Below are positions 57,544 through 64,000 of a stretch of 64,000 bases of DNA, piece by piece. Position 1 is the stretch's first letter. The number at the start of each line of letters is the position of its first letter. Origin of the DNA: Paguma larvata (taxonomy: Eukaryota; Chordata; Mammalia; Carnivora; Viverridae); contig CM057823.1 in assembly GCA_030068075.1 (NCBI GenBank), forward strand, positions 18,324,485 to 18,388,484, given 5' to 3'. A program made the position numbers and the translations under genes. Under the pieces are notes generated by a model. The model saw only the letters and a list, made by a program, of their open reading frames with translations, searched no databases and was not told the origin of the DNA.

Positions 57544-57756
57544 GGGGGCATCTGGGTGGCTCAGTCAGTTAAGTGTCTGACTCTTGATTTTGGTTCATGT
57601 GATGATCTCATGTTCCCTGAGATTGAGCCCCTCGCCTTTGCGCTCTGTGCTGACAGTACAGAGCCTGCTTGCGATTCTCTTTCTCTCCCTCTCTGTGCTC
57701 CTTGGGTGAGCTTTCGCTCTCTCTCCTACATAAATGAATAAACATTAAAAAAATAA
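57544..57756 (+). mobile_element. Felid tRNA-derived SINE, in tandem with an older SINE
   Basis: 'ggggcatctgggtggctcag', 'gtctgactcttgattttggt', 'ctgtgctgacagtacagagc' and 'aatgaataaacattaaaa'. It begins two bases after the A-rich tail of the previous SINE, consistent with insertion into that tail. Confidence 0.94.
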
Positions 57757-60417
57757 ACACTGCAATTTCAGGCACATATTTTGTAATTATTCTATCTTTA
57801 ACTGCAAGTATTTCCAACATTTTATTGAACACATTCCAAGCTTCCTTTTTAAGTCACCTCAGATGTTTGATTTCTGATCATCATTAAGAGTTACTGGCTT
57901 CAAAATTTAGATACAAAAAAATAATTTGAAGCTTACAGAAAAGTTTTCACTGTTATTTATTAGAGACTTTTAAAAAACAGTAATGCAAAAGTGTCAGAGC
58001 TTTGATCTTTGTAATAAAACTGTTCTCTCTGTAATTAGGACTGTGGTGGTTTAATCCACTTTTTAGCTCAATCAGATATAACCTTGAATGCAAGGTCCTT
58101 ATTTTCTTGTGCAATTATTTGTGTTACAGTTTTTCTCACAAGTAAACTGAAAACGACCAAAAAGCATGGTTCCCCAAACCTCAAACCTTATGTATTTCTC
58201 AGCATATTCTATATTAAAAAATTTCCGCTATGATTAAATATTTTGATAAGAAATTTGCTTCTACTATTTTAGCACATTTAATATACAACTCAGGAAAGCA
58301 GATCTGCTTATAAACTTAGCAGTTTTTCTATTTCTTTTCTCACTCTTGTAGTTCATATTTTCACTTGCTCTAAGATTTTGCAACTTTGTATGGAAAAGTT
58401 GGAAATCCTCTATGATATCCTCTATGATAGAGGAGGAGGCAGACTGCTCCCCCAAATAATGGGGAAGTAGAGTGACAGATAAATTATATTTTCCAGTACA
58501 TAAATGGTGATGCTATGGTCCAGTGAGGGGCCAGACATATATCTTAATTAATCTCTACAACGTGATTCAGAAACATAGGCAAATCAGAGAAGACTTAATG
58601 ATATTATTGTAAATGGAGAAGAGCCAAAAAAGAGAGAAATCATTAATTCCGACAAGAAATTTGAGAAAATCCTGGATTGATTTTTAAAGGAAATGAGTTA
58701 AGTTTAGAAACAAAGGAAATTTAAAAGCGAACTTTGATTACATAGAGAGTAGAGACAATCAAAGTGTTCTTTCTAATGGAACTGGCCATAATAAGATAAA
58801 AAATTACCTCCTTAACCCTAAAACTAAAAAGATCTAGACCTTATAAATAATAAATTATAAATAAAACCCTCTACATCAGTCAGGGATACTAAAGAAGTAA
58901 GAAAACCATACTAATAAAATAGAAATATATATATTGAAAAGGAGGTGATGACTTGTAAAAAACTAAAAAAAGAAATTCTAAATTATGGCAATATTTTTCA
59001 ATCATGAGTTAAGTGTTAAGTGAGTTAGTGTTTTCCAACTAATAGAATGAGGAAAGTGATTCAATACCATTCAAATAAGTCAGGTAAACTTCCGTTGTTT
59101 CAGTAGGCGCTTTAAAGAAAATCATAGGGTTCTCAACCTTCATAAAATTTGCAGAATGGGAGCTGTTACTCTGAATCTTACTCCCAACTAAAATATCAGC
59201 ATAATTTAAGGGGAGGAGAGATTAGTTTTTGAGAATGAAGTAGAGTTTAGGGAAACCATAACTTCCAAGATTTAAGAAACTGTCAGCAAAGATATCCGAT
59301 TCCTAACTACAATTACATACGCCTATAAACTGATATTGTATTAAAAGTTAAATTCCAGAACTAATTCACACTCATGTTTTCTATTTAACTGCCAAACATG
59401 TATTCTTCCCACATATAAACGAATGCACTAAGTAGACAAGAGATTTATCAGTTGTCAAGACTCCCTACGAAGTCAATAGAGGACCCAAACATTATTTTTT
59501 GCATCTGGGGCAGCAGCCAATATTATTAATTCACTTAGATTTCAGGAGAGTGTGGAGCTGATGGATGCCTTAAGGAGATTTTACTGAACCTGTGAACTTT
59601 GATATTGCTCCCAGGTGATGGGGAGGTATTCTTTACATTGTCCTTAGAGAGCCGCATATAGAACCCATTTAGCCCTAGGCTGTCAGGCGTGGAGGTGGGA
59701 GGCTTGGCTGATACTGATCCTCCCTTAGCACAGACAAAAACATGACTGAGCCTTGGATACAGGGGTAGCTCACAAGGGATTCTTCAACCCAAAGAGATTT
59801 CTGGTTGTCATAGCGGGATGGTAGATTTTAGTGAGATGCCTAGGTCATACCTAACATTTTTCCTCCATCCATCTCCTACAGAGTACTCATAGACCAAGTC
59901 CAAATCCAATCTTTTTCCCCCCTTTTTCCTGCTTTATACCACCTTAGATTCTCTTTTATCAAACTTTTTTCATACTATACTTCTTTTTTAATACTATCAT
60001 GAGTCCAGGCTAGTATTTCCTTTGATAGGCAATTTGATTAAATTCAGAACAGAACTTTCCCTATTCAGTGCATGTGAAGGATCTATCTATCCATTTTTTT
60101 CCATTAAATATCTATGTCCAAAATTTTTTTTCTACGTTTGCCCAAATCTTGCAATATAAGGCTAAATGTATTGATAACCAGAGCTGTTAGGGGCTTTTTT
60201 TTTTTTTTTTTTTTTTGTCTTTAAATATAATGTATGGGCTGGGAATAACACAGCCAGGTGGTATGTGGAAGATGATTTGAGTTAGTGGATAACTCGTTCT
60301 GTTCTATACATATCTTAAATTTTATGGAAAAGAGGCAGAAAGGAAATGATCTTCCTTATTCTGATCTCTGAAAAGGTTTTCCAGATTTTTTTATACTATT
60401 CCCTCATAATCTGAAAT
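57757..60417. other. Unassigned sequence
   Basis: No recognisable gene or transposon. A T22-type homopolymer sits near 60196-60217 and could be the tail of a minus-strand retrocopy I cannot identify. Confidence 0.5.
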
Positions 60418-60430
60418 GATTCTTCATTTT

Positions 60431-60661
60431 CTTTTTAAATTATTTTCTAGCACTTATTCATTTTTGAGAGACAGAGACAGAGCATGTGAGTGGGGGAGGA
60501 GTAGGTAGACAGAGAGAAAGAGAGAGAGAACAGAATCCAAAGCAGGCTCCAGGCTTCGAGCTGTCAGTACAGAACCCAACACAGGGCTCGAACTCACCGA
60601 CTGTGAGATCATGTCCTGAGCCAAAGTCAAATGCCTAACCGACTGAGCCACCCAGGTGCCC
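60431..60661 (-). mobile_element. Felid tRNA-derived SINE, antisense
   Basis: 'tattcatttttgagagacag', 'aagcaggctccaggcttcga', 'gctgtcagtacagaacccaa', 'ctgtgagatcatgtcctgag', 'gagccacccaggtgccc'. Perfect 14-base target duplication tgattcttcatttt (60417-60430 and 60662-60675). Confidence 0.96.
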
Positions 60662-60675
60662 TGATTCTTCATTTT

Positions 60676-61313
60676 TTAAGATGTATTACTCATAACATAA
60701 CTTAGGAGTCTTCTTGTCGAAGGTGAAATTTGGGACATTATAAATTTTTTTGTAAAAGAAAAGAGATGAAAAATATCAATGAACGCCTAAGTGTCTTAGA
60801 AACAATGGTTGCAAACAGGAAGATGTTGAAAGTAATCTCAGCAAGGGCAAGGGTAGAACTAAACAAATTAATTGATGAAAGCTTAGTATAAAATATATAA
60901 TTTTGAAATTATATGTATGCTTAAGAATATTTCAACATGTGGGAAGAGTATTTTAATGGTACTTCTTTTATAATTGGATACATTTGCATCCAGTTCTGCA
61001 CTGGAACGAAATGAGAAGCCCTGTAATTTTTTAGCATCTAAAGTTCACAAAACATTCCAAAGTACCACAAATAGAAACCTATTATTTTTGTCTTATAAAA
61101 ATGTTTATAAAAGAAAGATACTCTGAAGTGAGGCAAAAAAAAAAAAAAAATCACTGCCTGTGAAAGTGTTTTAGCTGAAATACTTCTATATTTTAATACA
61201 AAAAATTGAACTGAAAATATTTTCTATCTAGCAAAATTTGCCTCTGCAGAGAGAATAATTTCTTAATTAAAAATATGATTTATTAGAAATATGACTTAAT
61301 TAGAAATATGACT
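60676..61313. other. Unassigned sequence
   Basis: No gene is recognised. Near 61262-61313 the unit 'ttaattagaaatatgact' is repeated about two and a half times in tandem. Confidence 0.5.
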
Positions 61314-61512
61314 GAGCTGTGGGTGGCCCAGTCAGTTAAGCATCTGACTTCAGCTCAGGTCATGATCTCACAGTTTGTGGGCTTGAGCCCCGCATCTGAC
61401 TTTGCTGACAGCTCAGAGCCGGAACCTTTTTTGGATTCTGTCTCCTCTCTCTGCCCCTCCCCTGCTCACATGCTGTCTCTCTCTCAAAAATGAATAAACA
61501 TTTAAAATATTA
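61314..61512 (+). mobile_element. Felid tRNA-derived SINE
   Basis: 'gagctgtgggtggcccagtc', 'gtcatgatctcacagtttgt', 'gctgacagctcagagccgga' and 'aatgaataaacatttaaaa'. The head is diverged and the target duplication is not clear. Confidence 0.93.
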
Positions 61513-63573
61513 AAAATAAATACAATTTATAGAGAAGAGTCAATTGAAAGTGACCATAATCTCAAAGTTTTTAACTATCAGCTGTCTCTTGGAAGAAAAT
61601 TTGTGACAATATTACTGTAAAATAAATATTGTTGTCTGCTGAAGAGACTTTCTCTCCTGAGTATAGTTTGGTGGGGCAGTTATCTGAAGTCACGGTGCTG
61701 GGCTACTCCTGTGTCGTTCTGTACCTCCTGTGAAACACAAGTGGTGAATCTCTCGCTAAAAGCTAGGGGTCCCACCTGTGTTCCTGGGAGCAGAAATCTG
61801 AGCCTCTGAGACCCCATTTCCATTCTACTAAGCAGCGTCAGCAAAATCCTCAAGTAATTGACTCTGCAGAAGCCACTTCACACAGCTTTTTTTTTTTTTC
61901 TTTCTTTATAATCATAAAGGTCTCTTTTGGTCCACATTTATTCTAAGTTTGACTTTTAATCTCTCGTTAAATTTTCTGTCAACAAATGATCATTTTGTGC
62001 AGTTTTCCTAGGAATGACTCTAAAACAAAAACAGAAGCCTTCCACAAAGATATTATTCTTCCCTCTTGTCTTTCCACCAATTTTAATCTGGAGAACAGAA
62101 AGAGATGTAAAGGGAAGAGGGAGAAAAACGCTTTTTGATTGCTCTTGGTTGACAAAAGATGAGTTTCTCCGTGGATTGCAGCTGGGTCTAAGAATGTTTC
62201 TGACTCATAGGCAGATGAAAGATGGTAAGAGGTCTTACGAAATATCGATATGGAAGTGGTCTGAAAGGCTGATTTATCTCGGGGGACCTGATTAAAATTC
62301 TATTCATTCATTTGAAGGAGACGTGATAAAAGCAATGATTGCCAGAAGCCTGGCCTGTCTGTCCCAGTTGTCAGACCGTCCTTGCCGCCAAATCTCTAGG
62401 AAGAATATTCCTACCCATCTTCTCAGTATTCTGAGCCCCACACTGTGACAAATGGTTCTACCACAGTATTAAATAGAACTTTTTCTCCTGTCGCTGTATC
62501 AGCCCTTATCTTATCTGTAACCATTTGGTCTCCTTCCTTTCTTTACCATCAACTCAGACTTTCTACAGAGATGATCTTACACTGTGTATGTATAGGAGGA
62601 TATGTATTTAACTTTTTACTTTATAATTTCGACTTGCAAAAATAGATATTTAAAGGCTTACAAAACTTCTTAACTGGACGTGGAGGCATTGTACATACTG
62701 TGTGAAGAGGGGGTAAAGCAAGGAGTGAGAGTCAAGTTCTAAGAAGCGTGAGGTTATTCTCTGTTTTGGACAAAGGGAACAGGAAAGAGGGCCTTGGGAG
62801 GGGTAAGTGGAAAGAACAGAATGCTTGCATGCCAAAGTAAGATGGGAATGGCATTTTAACCCCAAGTTAGGGTAGTTGGATAGTGACGGGGAAGAACGGT
62901 CACTACTCAGAGAAGAAGATGGGCTGAGAGTAGGGATATCTGTGGGCATCAAAATAATCTCCACGGCAGTAAAACTGAGAGGAATATATACAGGAAATTC
63001 TTCTGTACTTTGGTCCTAGATAGCTTAAAGTTGGCTTTAACTGAATAGTCACATCATTAATGTTGGGGATAACATAATAAAAAAGGAATAAATACAAAGA
63101 AGCTAATTTCTCATATTTTGTAGTATCTTTGCCTAATCTGGTGGTAATGGAGAATCATTGTCATTGGACACTTGTTTATACTATAAATGAGAGCATGAGT
63201 CAAAACCAGTTGAGAAGAGAAGAGATAGGAAGATACAGAGGGTTGAAAGATCCAGACAAAAAGTTAAGACACAAGACACGGTAACAACAACAAATAAGAC
63301 CAGATCAGCCTCCCACCATGACCAATCTCCCTGGAGGAGGGGGGTGGGTAGAGGGGACTATGAAATTCTTAACGTAGTGCTCTGGCTATGCAGAAATCCA
63401 TTCACTCACGGTGTAGACATGGATACAATGATGTCATGGACTGGGTCAGTGAAGCAGTTATGCTTGCCCGATGCCCGTGCCTTCCTGAAACTTTACAGAG
63501 TCTGGACAAACACTGCTACAGGGGTAGAAAGGGTATAGAGACATAAGGTAGAAGAGGTGTTTTAGAGTTGTTA
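61513..63573. other. Unassigned sequence
   Basis: No recognisable transposon. A 93-codon plus-strand open frame (62014-62295) follows a good acceptor-like site (gcagttttcctag at 61999-62011), but nothing else supports an exon. Confidence 0.45.
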
Positions 63574-63792
63574 GGGCACCTGGGTGGCTCAGTCGGTTAA
63601 GCATCCCACTTTGGCTCAGGTCATGATCTGTTTGTGAGTTCGAATCCCTCAATGGGTTCTGTGTTGACAGCGTGGAGCCTGGAGCCTGCTTTGGATTCTG
63701 TGTCTCCCTCTCTCTCTGCCCCATCCCCTGCTCACACTCTGTCTCTGTCTCTCACTTTCTCAAAAATAAAAATAGACATTAAAAATTTTTTG
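63574..63792 (+). mobile_element. Felid tRNA-derived SINE
   Basis: 'gggcacctgggtggctcagt', 'gtttgtgagttcgaatccct', 'gcctggagcctgctttggat' and 'aaaataaaaatagacattaaaa'. Both flanks carry a 'ggtagaagnggtg' motif, but the left copy does not abut the element, so the duplication is uncertain. Confidence 0.95.
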
Positions 63793-64000
63793 AAAAAGAG
63801 GTAGAAGTGGTGTAGAAATATAAGGTAGCTCAAAGTGCTTGATCAGAGAGATAGGAACAGCAGCACCTACTATAGTTGAGTTCAGCAAAAACTTTGTACA
63901 AATTGCACTTTAACTTTGTAGATATAAAAAAAATCTACTTTTTGAAATAATGGTGCTAAATGATTGTAGACTTGGTAAAAAGTAGTGTGGTATAATACAG

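Noticed and set aside
62012..62220. Plus-strand exon following a good acceptor at 61999-62011
   Set aside because: Competing frames, only a mediocre donor, and no neighbouring exon-like segments on the same strand.
1..64000. CRISPR arrays, phage, toxin-antitoxin or other prokaryotic defence systems
   Set aside because: The sequence is mammalian. Direct repeats present are microsatellites, transposon copies and the 108-bp pair, none with regular spacer structure.

Overview
The window is vertebrate nuclear DNA, almost certainly from a cat-family (feliform carnivore) genome. It is AT-rich, has no operon-like coding blocks, and is crowded with tRNA-derived SINEs of the felid type. Their tRNA-like head reads CCTGGGTGGCTCAGTCGGTT, followed by TCATGATCTCA, GTTCGAGCCCC, a CAGAGCCTGGAGCCTGCTTC block, a pyrimidine tract and an A-rich AATAAATAAACATTAAAA tail. 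I count 21 copies: 9 plus, 12 minus, two of them of an older, shorter type. The dog lineage uses a visibly different consensus.

No protein-coding gene can be called with confidence. The annotation is mainly transposon archaeology. Region by region: 0-2 kb is the 3' part of a plus-strand LINE-1 with a SINE inside it. 2-12 kb is mostly single-copy sequence with a MIR, three SINEs and an old LTR-like piece. 12.7-17.4 kb holds LINE-2 fragments, one split by a hAT DNA transposon with a recognisable 8-bp target duplication. 17.4-24.8 kb has more L2 and SINEs. 24.83-25.57 kb is a solo retroviral LTR with TG...CA ends and an intact 6-bp target duplication. 25.6-44 kb is largely unique sequence with scattered SINE, MIR, hAT and old LINE pieces. 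45.4-50.2 kb is a LINE-1 island in which an ancient L1 has been interrupted by several younger L1 and SINE insertions. 50-64 kb is unique sequence plus SINEs, and includes a 108-bp near-identical direct repeat at 53.5 and 56.1 kb.

The most speculative observation is a chain of five short minus-strand open segments (19.3, 16.3, 11.8, 10.25 and 7.4 kb). Each is bounded by plausible splice sites and the phases agree along the chain. They could be exons of an unidentified gene, or chance. I recognise no family in their translations. No bacterial, CRISPR, toxin or complete viral system is present.
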